From assembly GCF_014851395.1 (NCBI RefSeq), contig NW_024041150.1, positions 3,152,891 to 3,216,890 of the forward strand: a stretch of 64,000 bases of DNA, read 5' to 3'. The DNA comes from Micropterus salmoides. Lineage: Eukaryota; Chordata; Actinopteri; Centrarchiformes; Centrarchidae. A model generated the notes under the pieces. The model was given only the letters and a program-made list of their open reading frames with translations. It was not told the DNA's origin and ran no database searches. A program made the translations under genes and the position numbers. How positions within the stretch are numbered: the stretch's first letter is position 1; each line of letters opens with the position of its first letter. Shown here piece after piece: positions 44,218 to 55,016 of the stretch.

Positions 44218-44945
44218 TTCCGTCCAGTCTCTGTCGGGTCATTACAGTGTGTTACCTTGTGTACCCAGCGTTGCAGTGTGTTGTCTTGTTGCCAGCCTAC
44301 TTGTCATGTCTCCCTGTTTCCCTGCTTATTTTGGATTTGGGATTCTGGATTTCTCGTTTGGATTACTTTGTTTTGGACTCTGTTTGATCAGCCACTCTTC
44401 CTGTGAGTGCGCTCGCCTTTTGTTGCCTTTGTTAATAAACCACCAGAACTATACCTGCTAGCCTACGTGTCCTGCGTTTTTTACTTATATCAAATAATAA
44501 TAAATAAACAATATGTAGTTTTTTTCTTAGTTGTACAAAAACTAACAAAAAGCAGCACAAAACAAGTGCAGTTTTTTGGTAAACATACACAAACTAAATT
44601 AAAATGTGTCTGAGAAACTAAAGATGAGGTCCTAAAGATCTATCTGCTTTGCTTCTGTGATTAAAGGAGAATAATAACAGACATCAACTTACAGCTACAA
44701 ACTGGTAAGAAAAATATTTTATTTACATGTGTTGAAGCCATCACAGTGAACCAGAGAAAGTTCACCAAAACATTTCAGCCAGTTCTGCCACAGCAGAGTC
44801 CAAACAGTGCTTCCTGTTCTCTAGTTAGGTGTCTTATTGGAAATCGTATCAGTAGATGACAGTATCTTTCTCGTCTCTATCCTTTCTATTCATATAGATT
44901 TCTCCTCCTGTTTCCTTCCCTTTCTCTCTCCCCCTCTTTCTCTGC
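41336..44945. other. Right part of the array centre, no gene seen
   Basis: Segments at 41945-42010 and 42250-42480 are duplicated from 23.82-23.89 and 27.73-28.05 kb. From about 43545 to 43770 the DNA matches the 3' flank of units 2 and 8 (GGATGCTTCCCTGGTAACAG; TATTGCCAAGCACACAACAG). Between them, 43790-44480 has a (GT)n run at 44188-44217 and ends in TTAATAAACCACC, possibly an LTR-like element of undefined ends. Confidence 0.45.
44188..44217 (+). repeat. (GT)n microsatellite
   Basis: About 14 GT units in the array centre. Confidence 0.85.
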
Positions 44946-46294
44946 CTACATGGAGCTGACTGTGGAAATGTTGTCATCATTCATACTGATGGACTGCTGA
45001 TTGCTGTCCATTCTGCAACAACACACAGAGGCCAAAAGCTTGTCTATGGTCCCTTTCCTCATGAAGACATACAGGACTAAGTCCGCAAGAGGACTCAACT
45101 TAACAAACATGAAAGACAGGATGTTGAGGGTCTCGTTAAAGCTGGCTTCCAGGACAAAAATGATGCTGGGCAGGAACAACAGAGTGTAAATAAGCAGCAC
45201 CAGGACCAAAATTCCCAAAATCCGCCGTTTGTCATCAGAGGGAACCGAGACGGAAGCAGACAGGATTTAGACCTAGAGGGTCCCAACTAGGTAGAATATT
45301 AACAGCGGGAAGGAGCAGCAAAGATTGTGTTTGTTACCACATAATCAACACAAAAATATAAAAGGATGGCACAGACAAGAGAAAGGGCCCGGACCACAAC
45401 ACAGACCACCACAGAGGCCTTGATGGACACAAAGTCTTTGAGGAGCTTCAGAGTTATAAACTAATATAATGTTCAGACACAGAAGGAGCTCCACACATAC
45501 TGGATAGACAGATAGATACCTTTCCAGGGCGATGCAGACCAGGAACCCAACACTGGCAAACAGACCAGAGAGGTAAATACAGGAGAAGATAACAGATATC
45601 ATTGCATCCTCAGGTCCTGCCACCTCGACGATCACGCGGCAGAGGTTGGACATGAGAATGTTGATGATGTAGATCGGAGCAACATGATCACTTCTCACCT
45701 GCAGGTAAAAGTAAACAAGCAGTTGTGAACATGTTTTGAAGTCCACCTCCTCCCAAATATGTCATTAGTTTTGCATGTATTTGATCATAAAGCAAATCAT
45801 TGGGCAAATGAAGATTTATGACTTGATGATGGTACCAAATGAGAACTATTTTATTATTTGCTTTGAGTTGTAACTAAGTGGCACCATTAACCTCAACAGT
45901 TTAAGAGAAGGCTGTAATGGAACCACAGAATGTAAACTGCCTGTGTTTAGGGTTCAATCATCTTCTTGTAAATTTTATTTAAGGAGTAAATTATTCCTGC
46001 AAATCATTGCAATCCCAGCCACCATGCCAGATCAAGATCCTTTACAGACAGACAGACACATGACACAGACAGGGAATAAATGACTCTCAGTTAAAATGTA
46101 CATACCAGAGAATAAAGAGCATAGATGCCCACAAAGGTCAAAGGAAGGCTGATAGCAAACATGATGAATGCAACTTCATTGTAATAGTCAGTGAGCTCAT
46201 TGTAGATGTCGCTGTAATTGTAATTGTAATAGTCAATGGTGATGTTGCTGTTATCATAGCTTCGGTTCTCTGCGGTGCTGAAGAAATCTTCCAT
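44946..46294 (-). pseudogene. Receptor unit 5: GPCR with multiple disabling deletions
   Basis: On the - strand exon 1 is 46294-46106 (MEDFFSTAENRSYDN start; an in-frame gap shortens TM1), exon 2 is 45698-45520 (9 nt shorter, so TM2 reads NILMSNLCRVIVEV and the Asp at 2.50 becomes Asn), and exon 3 sequence runs from about 45434 to 44946. A 60-nt deletion at the intron 2/exon 3 boundary removed the acceptor and the codons from the ERY tyrosine through RRT. Further damage near 45255-45300 brings two stops after the TM5 region. From 45218 down the frame is good again: ILVLVLLIYTLLFLPSII, ADLVLYVFMRKG and the tail SISMNDDNISTVSSM. I see no 5' noncoding exon; a (GGAT)n-tailed repeat lies where it would be. 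Confidence 0.8.
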
Positions 46295-46365
46295 TCTTCA
46301 GAGTGAAACCTGTTGTTTGAGAGATCAGGTTATTAAAAGGGAGCAGGTTTTTCAATATCTACCTA

Positions 46366-46392
46366 ACATTGTTCAGTGACATCACTAAAGCT
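46366..46392 (-). promoter_or_regulatory. Conserved TGATGTCAC block of unit 5
   Basis: On the - strand TAGTGATGTCACTGAACAAT lies at the same distance upstream of coding exon 1 as in the other units, followed by a degraded TATA-like run (GATATTGAAAAACC). It survives although the gene is broken. Confidence 0.35.
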
Positions 46393-46489
46393 GTGAAGTT
46401 CAAGTTCAAATAGATACAGTGTACCTATAGTTTACCCACAATCACAACCCTGCTGTCTTTTCTGTTTCTATCATTCCTCAACATTTTTT

Positions 46490-46850
46490 CCATCCATCCA
46501 TCATCAACCGCTTATCCCGTGTACAGGGTCGCGGGGGGCTGGAGCCTATCCCAGCCTACATTGGGCGAAAGGCGGGGTACACCGGGGGACAGGTCCCCAG
46601 TCCATCGCAGGGCCACACATAGACAGACAACCACTCACACTCACACCTAAGGACAATTTTTGGAGATACCAATTAACCTTGCCTGCATGTCTTTGGATGG
46701 TGAGAGGAAGCCGGAGCACCCGGAGTGAACCCACGCGGACACGGGGAGAACATGCAACTCCACACAGAAAGGCCGGGGCAACCGGGGTTTGAACCCACCT
46801 TCTTGCTGTGAGGCAACAGTGCTAACCACTGCACCACCTCGCCGCCCGAC
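46490..46850 (-). repeat. (GGAT)n-tailed teleost repeat, near full length
   Basis: CCATCCATCCATCATCAACC, TACAGGGTCGCGGGGGGCTG, CAACCACTCACACTCACACC and CATGCAACTCCACACAGAAA occur in the order typical of this abundant fish repeat. A 5' fragment in the other orientation lies at 3855-3920. GC content is much higher than in the neighbouring DNA. Confidence 0.75.
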
Positions 46851-48230
46851 ATTTTTTCCATTTCCATTTATTTAATAAAATAAGGAAAAGAATAACAAGT
46901 TCTAGTGAACCCATGTTGTTACATGCTGATATGAACTCATTACTGCAGTTGTCTCAGTAATTTCATGTTTATGCTAATGTTCATTAGTTTCGGACATCTT
47001 GCCTTTCTTATGTACTCGATGCCACACCACGCCTCTCTGCCCTCTGAGTTTGGATGAGGAGGTTTACATGACAGATTAATCCACTTGATGAACCATCTTT
47101 AATCTTTTCTGTACATATTGTGCATTTTTATTTTTGGAATAAACATGTTGCATATCGTTGTTGTTGTTGTTAATAATAAGAATAAGAATAAGAATACAGG
47201 CTAAAATTTATCCCAAACAACCAACTAACGACATAGAAGTTACGATGTTATGCTTAGAACTGATTGAGAAACACAGGTTGATGTTCTTATTTCACTAAAA
47301 TATCAAACTGTATTGTTTTGGGTTACATAACTTCAGCCTCCTTTGACTTTTCATCAACAATCAGAAAACACAACTCTTTTGCATATCTCAGCTGTCATAA
47401 TTTCCTGGAAAACTGCAAACATCATTATAAACACCTCGCTTAATGTAAAAAAGTTATAAAAAATGTTATAAGAAAGTAATAATAATAATAATTGAAACTT
47501 TTTAAGCATTTTCTTCATATCTATATTGCTGTTTTCTCAAAGTGTTTTAAGGGAAAATAGTGAAAGAACCTAGGAAATTATTATTATTAATTATTTTTTT
47601 GCAATTAAGTGGTGCTTATTAGCAGAGTTTCAGGAGTGGCACCACACATCAACCACGTCATCGCCAGCATTTCCATAAATACCCACAAGTCTTGACTCCT
47701 CTTCTTCGCTCTGGTATACTGCATCCCCCCCCCCCCCCTTTCTCTGACCTGTCTCCTGATCTCCTTCTTCCTCTCCAAAGGGCTATAAGAGGGTCTGTCG
47801 TGCCCAGGTGCTACGGCGGATTTCCCTATCATAGCTTCCCCACAACGCTTCCATTGTCTATTCAGCAACTGCAAGCGTCATACATCTTTCTGTTTCAATC
47901 ATCAATAAATCACTTAATCGTACCTGTTGATTCTGTGGTCCTTGCTAGTGAAGTTTTCTTTAAAACGCTTTACATATACAATAAAAAAGCACATGTAAGA
48001 ACATGTACCGTTCAAAGCTGCATGAGAACAATGACCTGCATGAGTTCTATATACTATATATAGTTTGAGACTTCCTGCTTTGCATACAAACTTGCTTGTA
48101 TAGAAATGAAGGCAGGCATGAAAACAGTGCATGCGTATGTAGTAGACCTAAATTTATTAGTTATGCATTTTAATAAATTTATGAGAATTGATACCCAATT
48201 ATGAATTAAAATTCATAAAATCAGAATTTC
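46851..48230. other. Intergenic, no gene seen
   Basis: AT-rich DNA with several simple tracts, including a C run at 47727-47738 and an AAT-rich tract near 47479. No coding exon or recognisable element was found. Confidence 0.4.
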
Positions 48231-49450
48231 CTCGTTAAGGGCACCACCGGAGTTGTTATAATCCTAGAGTCTCCGGACCTCTAGGTAGTTTTGAATAATT
48301 ATACAATTATTACTAGTGATCAGTTAGTTAATAATCGCTCAACTATCTTAAATCAGTCAGTCAGTCTCATATCTAAAGGGTCAATTCTCTTGGCAGGAAC
48401 TATAAATAGGCAACACACACAGCTCTTGATTATATTACAGTGAATTTATTCTCTAACTAAGGTGATAAAAAGATGGTTGGATACAGGGAACATAAACATT
48501 TGCTGAACAATGAGCCTGGAGGTTCGACTGTGGGAAGCATTTGACTCATACGGCATAGAAGAGCTAATGAAAGTAAACTAATGCTATGATTTTAGGAGTT
48601 AAAATGGACATATCTGATCACAGAACGTGTGTTAAGTCTTACTGCTTGTCGACAGCCTGCTTTTGGCCTGTTGCATGGGTCCCACGCTAGCTGCCGATCC
48701 TGGCTTTTTGCTAGGGATTCTCCAGGGTTCTCCGTGTCTGATTGAAAATGCCTCCTCCGTCTGGCAATTCGGCTGTTTTCAGATTTCCTTCGTTGCCGCT
48801 GGCGAGACCACGTGGCTTGGTCTGACCTCGGTGAAGTTGGCTCGACTAAAAAGGCTTAAAATGGAACTTGGTCGTTCCTGAATTAGTCCAGTGTAACTTA
48901 ACGGACTCATAACTTTAACAAACAAAAGAAATAAAGAAAATAAAACAAACTGAAGGCAGATCGATGTCGCGGCACTTCAGGTGTGTAGCTTCAGGCGAAC
49001 AAAGGGCCTGTTTGTTTCGCTGGCCGAGTCTGGGCGTGTTGCCTGGCGAGGCACGCTGCGCGTGCCGAAACGTCCAGAGGGCCGAGCAGAGTGGAAGAGA
49101 GCCAACAGCGAAGAGAAGAGAGTAGAGAGCGAGCAGGTCGCGTGTCGCTCTTTTGTTGTCTGGGGCGTGGTTCCCCAGGGGGCGTCTCAGGTTTCCCAAG
49201 GGACTGCCTTTCTAAACTTAATGTCTAAGGAAAAGAAATCTATTTGCACGTATTAATCAAACATTTTCCACATTCGAACCTCAATGGTTGGACGGTTGTA
49301 CTGTTCTAGGCATTTGGTAACAGGAAACAATTGTCACATTATTGGTCAGGATATTTATACATTTAACGGCATTTCCGATGAGGGCATGTAATACTTATTT
49401 CGTCACCTTGGGGGAGCTCAGGTTACATGAGGAAAGCTTGGATTACATTA
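48231..49450. other. GC-richer block, probably an LTR or other mobile element
   Basis: From 48620 to 49210 the base composition and CpG content rise sharply against the AT-rich surroundings (for example GCACGCTGCGCGTGCCGAAAC). The reading frames contain no conserved motif. Tandem-like purine stretches and a CTATAAATAGG element at 48401 suggest promoter-like DNA, possibly from an LTR. I could not find its ends. Confidence 0.3.
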
Positions 49451-50148
49451 GATGAAGGAGTGTCTTGCTGAACATAAAAACACTGCACAAGTAACTTCTT
49501 TTCAGCACTAATATCAACAACAGATAGCAACAACAGTTAACATAACTACTCAAATAGAGGCAAACGTAATCAGGTAACTAAAGATTTAATTAAATTTAAT
49601 TAAATGCTTTGAGTCTTTGGAGACTGCAGTCCTCTGTCATCCAAAGTTCAGTGTCTGGACCATGTCACACTTAGGTGAGACAGGGGTTTTCCCTTCTGAT
49701 GTGGTAATAAAACAAAGAATAAGGTCAGTTGCCACGGAAACGTGTGTGGGGGGGCCAGTTTTGATAGGCTGTTCAGGGAGATGCCAATGGCTGGCTCGTG
49801 TCCCTTTGTCAGTTTAACAGTCAGGCCCCGCGTTATCAGCTTCGGAATCAAAAAGGTGCCAGTTTTATGGTCGGGCTAGCACTTAGAGAAAGCAACTTTG
49901 ACCCCTCCCCATCTTCTCTGGGGAGGAGAAAGGAATTTAAAGTAGCTCCAAATTTATTCCATGTAAAATGCACAAATCCACACCGTTGTTCACTACACGT
50001 AGTACATTTGAACATTTTGGGTTGTTATTTTAAGTCTCCAATATTTGTTAGATTTGTTGAAACACCTGTGTATTTCATTGTTGTAGGATGGATGTAACTG
50101 AACATTGACACATTCACAATGTTTAACAACATTTAAATACAGCATATT

Positions 50149-50335
50149 CATTTACATTTATTCATTTAGCCGACGCTTTTATCCAAAGAGACTTACAGTT
50201 GCTATATGTGTCAGAGGTCGCACGCCTCTGGAGCAACTAGGGGTTAAGTGTCTTGCTCAGGGACACAATGGGTGTCTTACAGTGGATTCAGACCCAAAGG
50301 CATGTGTCTTATCCACTGCGCCATCAGATGTTATG
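50149..50335 (-). repeat. tRNA-derived SINE, copy 5
   Basis: On the + strand it reads TTTACATTTATTCATTTAGC, CGACGCTTTTATCCAAAGAG, then AGGGGTTAAGTGTCTTGCTC and CATGTGTCTTATCCACTGCG, the exact reverse order of copy 4. It is nearly full length. Confidence 0.75.
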
Positions 50336-50954
50336 ACTAAGCCCCCATCCTTCAGCACATGGTGGTTTAGAAAGGACAGCTTGGTACAGTTTGCATAATA
50401 ACTTGCATTTCCAGGACCACAACAATGGGTTTGCTTCAGCCGAGTCAGTTTTCCGCTCTGCATCCACACAGTCTACAATAACACTGCGAGCGGTGGCACC
50501 TGGGTTCCAAAGATGCTTCACCATCAGAAAAGCAGTTCTGATACAAATAAATTGGTTAGTTTATGTATGATGGATCAGAACAACATTAATTCAATATTAT
50601 TTTGTAACAATAACCTTTAATAGTAGTACTAATTCTTTAAATGTTCACGTCAACATTGATAATAGCAGCCAGGAGCACAGAGAGGCAAAGTCATGACGTC
50701 ACCTCTGGGCTATCCTCTGTTCCACTAGCTTCTGTAATTCAGTGTAATCTCTCATTTAGCTTTTCTATCATCAATCTGTCTGAAAACATGAACTGTGTTC
50801 CTGGAGATTACTTTCCATGTTCAGACAAAAAAAATTGCCAAAGCTAGAACGCTCTTCAACAAGTCCACTGAAGAGACCAGAATGACATCAACCCGCCATC
50901 AAAGAGATCACATTGATCACAAATCTTTCTTCTGCTATTCTTTAGTGAGTTTTG

Positions 50955-51039
50955 CCACCATGATTGTGCAGAAAAGCTGAATGAGGTCAGATATGAGGAA
51001 GCCGATGACGTAGATTGGAGCAATGTGATTATTTCACAC
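50955..51039 (-). pseudogene. Receptor unit 6: fragment of GPCR exon 2
   Basis: On the - strand, after TTTTCCTGCAG, the sequence GTGTGAAATAATCACATTGC aligns with the start of exon 2 in the other units and continues as HIAPIYVIGFLISDLIQLF. Codon 2 is TGA and homology ends before TM3. It lies 3' of unit 7 in the same orientation, so it is the scrap of another array member. No exon 1 or 3 is visible nearby. Confidence 0.7.
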
Positions 51040-51730
51040 CTGCAGGAAAACGACAACAGTTAAAGACATTTGTGCATTTTTAAACTCTGAGTGTACAAAC
51101 CAAACAATTCCCAAAGTTTGTCCAAAACTTGAAAAGTTCTGAAAGCCATTCAGAAGAGTATGTGGCTTGCTTTAAACACCTCTTAAATAGCCATTGGAAA
51201 ACACTTTTCCCCTTAATGAGAAGTGCAGGAATTTCTTCTGACAGGAGATGTTGATGAAATGAAAATAAGCGTCCATAGGTTTATGGATGTGGATCAATCA
51301 CCGGGACACACGCTCCTGCACATGCTCTATTGTGAGCATTTGAAATGGTCTTTTCATATTTAATTTGTTGAAAATGGAAAAAAGCTAACCAGACACTCAA
51401 ACTTGTATGCCTACCCCTGACCTACAGCATCAGCACAGCAATAATAACACTGAAACACCACGACAATGGTGGAAATACTGCGAGCTGTTCCTTAGAACTT
51501 CAAAAAACTCTTATGTTTCAACACATTCATTTTTAATATATCAAACCTGCTTGATGATAGTAACTCTATTTTAAGAATTCACTACCACATCGGAGCCTGT
51601 AAGCCCCATCCCTGAGAGCGTACCCCGCTCTCGCTGTTTCAGTGCTGAGCGGCATAAGCCCTGACCATGCGAGCAGCTCTGCTGCGCCCCCCTTTGATCG
51701 TTCCCTGTCTTTGTCGCTGCAGAGCTTCAT

Positions 51731-52970
51731 TTAGGGCTGTTGTCCTCTATATTTAGAGAAAAATGAACTGATGTCTTTGCTGTCTATTCTGCAACAACAC
51801 AGAGAGGCCAAAAGCTTGTCTGTGGCCCCTTTCCTCATAAAAACATACAGGACTAAGTCTGCAAGAGGACTCAACTTGAGAAACAGGACCGACATGGTGG
51901 AAAGGGTTGTATCATAGCGAAGTACGAAAAAACCTAAAATTTGGGGCAGGAACAGCAGCGTGTAAAATAAGCAGCACCAGAACCAGAATTCCCACAATTT
52001 GGCGTTTTTCATCAGAGTGGACCGACATGGCAGCAGACAGGGCTCTGAGTGTCCCAACCAGGAAGAAGATTAACAGTGGGAAGGGAAGGAGTAGGACGAT
52101 GGCAAAGATAATCCTGCGCGGCACATAATCATGCCAGAAATACAAAGTGAGGAAATATGCAAGAGGAAGGGTCCAGACCAGGACACAGACCACCACAGAT
52201 GTCTTGATGGTTCGTCTGTAGCGGTACCACAGCGGGTGGACGATGACCAAATACCTGTAACACAAGATGGACACACAGTCTTTGAGAAGCTTCAGAGTTA
52301 TAAACTAATATAATGTTCAGACACAGAAGGAGCTCCACACATACTGGATAGACAGACAGATACCTTTCCAGGGAGACGCAGACCATGAAGTAAACACTGG
52401 CAAACACAGCAGATAGGTAAATATAATAGGAGATTTCTTCTATATTCCAATCGTCAGGTTTTGCCACCTGAATGATCATGTAGCAGAGCTGGATGAGGTC
52501 AGAAATAAGAAGGTTGATGACGTAGATCGGAGCAACATGATCACTTCTCACCTGCAGGTAAAAGTAAACAAGCAGTTGTAAAGATGTTGTGAAGTCCACC
52601 TCCTCCCAAATCTGTCATCTTGCTCTGCCCAGCAGCAGGCCAATCACTGCAGTAACAAGACTAAATGCCAGATTTGAAGCAATCTGGTGTTAAATTCAAA
52701 GCATTCCTTCTGTATAACAAACACAGATACAGAAAGTATATTTAAATAACTCAGTCATGTACCTACCATAGAATAAAGAGCATAGATGGCCGTGAGGGTC
52801 AAAGGAAGACCGAATGCAATGATTATGCATACTGCCACATATATGATGAAATTAACTTTTTTGTGAACGTCAGTTAGTTCATTGTTGATGTTGCTGTAAT
52901 TCTGGTAGCCAGAGGTGGTGTAATCATAGCTTTGGTTCTGTGAGGTGCTGTTATTGTAGTATCCTTCCAT
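51731..52970 (-). pseudogene. Receptor unit 7: compact three-exon GPCR with a frameshift in TM6
   Basis: On the - strand the exons are 52970-52767 (68 codons), 52551-52364 and 52254-51731. Intron 1 is only 215 nt with a GTAGGT donor; intron 2 is the usual 109 nt. The N-terminus has sequons in NNSTSQNQSYDY. TM3 ends ERY, the second intracellular loop reads WYRYRRTIK, ECL2 is short (WHDYVPRR) without Cys, and TM5 is intact. In TM6 four A (51964-51967, + strand) replace three, adding one T to the coding strand after LVLLI and giving a stop at 51912. In the shifted frame YTLLFLPQI, ADLVLYVFMRKG and a tail ending KYRGQQP remain. It is a single homopolymer lesion in an otherwise good gene, so either a young pseudogene or an assembly error. 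Confidence 0.8.
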
Positions 52971-53044
52971 TCTTCAGAGGAAAACCTGTTGTTTGAGAGA
53001 TTAGGTTATTCAAAGGGAGAAGGTTTTTAATATGTACCCACCAT

Positions 53045-53066
53045 TGTTTAGTGACATCACTAAAGC
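53045..53066 (-). promoter_or_regulatory. Conserved TGATGTCAC block of unit 7
   Basis: On the - strand TTTAGTGATGTCACTAAACA precedes the coding exon at the usual distance. The TATA-like run here is ACATATTAAAAACC. Confidence 0.35.
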
Positions 53067-53537
53067 TGTTAGATCACACAAATAAAGTGTACCTATTCTC
53101 AGGATTGGCTGATGGACCGAAAGGTTTTGGGCCCAAACGCAAGACAGACTGCAGAGTAGACTGGAGAGTACGCTCCGAGATATTTATTCACACCCACGGA
53201 TAACTCAGGGCCTACACAAAGTGGTGCAGACAAATCCAACAAGTAGAGTCCATGCAGTGACAAAAGACAATCTAAAATTGACAGAAAACTCAAAAGTCCA
53301 GACTAAATACCTGATAACACAGAAAGACGACAGACGAAAACAGAGAAGAAGACACAGAAATACAGAGCAGACAAGACTGAATTGTGACACCTACAGTACA
53401 CCCACAATCAAATAAAATCAAAAGCTGTTGCCTTTTTTGTTTTACATATTAATAAATATATCAATGCATTTTCATCTTCATGACTGTTTGCACTTCATCT
53501 CTAAAGATAAGAAAAAAGGAAAGTTTACAATATTTAC

Positions 53538-53675
53538 CTTTGAAAGCTGTAAGACCCCACATGAATGAGTTCTCTATGTCTCAATACCAGTCTGATGTGT
53601 TGTCCTCTCAATCCAAAAAGAAATTATGGTAAGTGATAACATGTAATAGGTTCCTGGTAATTTGCACCTCCTCTT
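53538..53675 (-). other. 5' noncoding exon of receptor unit 7
   Basis: On the - strand it begins near GAAGAGGAGGTGCAAATTAC and ends CTTTCAAAG|GTAAATA. It has an ATG but the frame differs from units 1 and 8 and soon stops. About 430 nt of foreign-looking DNA (53095-53400) lies between it and the coding exon. Confidence 0.5.
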
Positions 53676-55016
53676 CTGAGGAAGTGGGAAAAGGCACAAA
53701 TAAGCATTAGGGCCCTCCTGCTGACCACAGTCTTGAAAATATTTGATAAATACTTTAATAGTTTCTGTTCAATTGCATCTAGATGCATTCATCTGTTGTG
53801 GTCCTGACATGACTGCCTGCCTTCTGCTCAGCTAATAGTTTAGAGGAGCTGCTTTGAGTTTCAAACACTCCCTGTAGGCTTGAAATGGAAACTGTACTAG
53901 GTCCTCAAAACCATTAGGATGGGTTCCACCCATAGACTGTATGGTTCCACCGAGACCTGCTTTCACAGCAAAGCATCAAATTGTCCATAGTGCTTAGTAT
54001 GTTTCAAACACCATGAATCATAGTCTTATATATAAGCTGTTACTCAGTATGATACTTTTTTTTTACAGGTCAACATCATATTTAAGTAATGAGTGGAAGT
54101 TTTACAGCTAGACTACGAATAAAAACAGAACAAGTAGTCGCTGCTTGTAATTGTTGGATCTCAGTTAATAATGAGCTAAAGTTTAAAAAGGTGAAAGATA
54201 CTTTACTAACTTATGACTATGCGTGTCACACTTTATAATGTGTGAAATCTTTTGGTAATGGACTGGTAATTTGAAAAGAAACTGCAGGATGCCTCTCTGG
54301 TAACAGCAGGGCTTTATGTTCTTATACACAATAGAGATTTTGTTGAACCTTCATTTGTCAGGTTTTAATTCACTGAGTTGGTCAAAAGACAAACATTTAC
54401 AGTTTTGTTAAAAACTGATTTTTTATTTGCACAAAATGTACAAATGCAATTAAAATTACACAGTGTGGTATATGATTTTATCTATATTGCCAAGCACACA
54501 ACAGCAAAATACCTGCTTTCAATCACATCCTAAAAACTAGCATGCCTACCACTAAAACATCACAAATAAGCCTTAAACATCAAACACAGATACACAGATA
54601 GTGTGTGGCTTAGTTTATTATTTGTACACAAAAATCACAAAACTCCTTAGTAAATACAGTTTTGGGTGACCGTATATTAGTAATAAAAAGTAAAAGTAAA
54701 TACTACTAAATTACAATGTGCATGACACCAAAAATAATAAAAGTCTAAAGACATGTTAAGATGCTCTCCCTGTGTTAAACACACAAACAACAGTCAAAAC
54801 ACAGATTTAGGCTACAATGAGTTCTCCCACAGTCCAAACAGCGTTTCCTGTTATCTACAGTTAGGTGTCTTATTAGAAATTGATACAGTAGACGACAGGA
54901 TCTGTCTTGTCTCTATCCTTTCTATTCACATACATTTCTCCTCCTGTTTCCTCCCCTTTCTCTCTCTCCCTCTTTCGCTGTCTACATGAAGCTGACTGTG
55001 GAAATGTTGTCATCAT
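53676..55016. other. Flanks between units 7 and 8, no gene seen
   Basis: 53750-53950 matches the upstream flanks of units 2, 4 and 8 (CACTCCCTGTAGGCTTGAAA). 54240-54540 matches the 3' flanks of units 2 and 5 (CTGCAGGATGCCTCTCTGG and TTGCCAAGCACACAACAGC). No additional gene is visible. Confidence 0.5.

Noticed and set aside
43790..44480. Cys-rich frames across the (GT)n region, resembling secreted peptides
   Set aside because: All three frames are similarly open because the DNA is a GT/CT-rich simple tract; the Cys and Val content is a by-product of the repeat.
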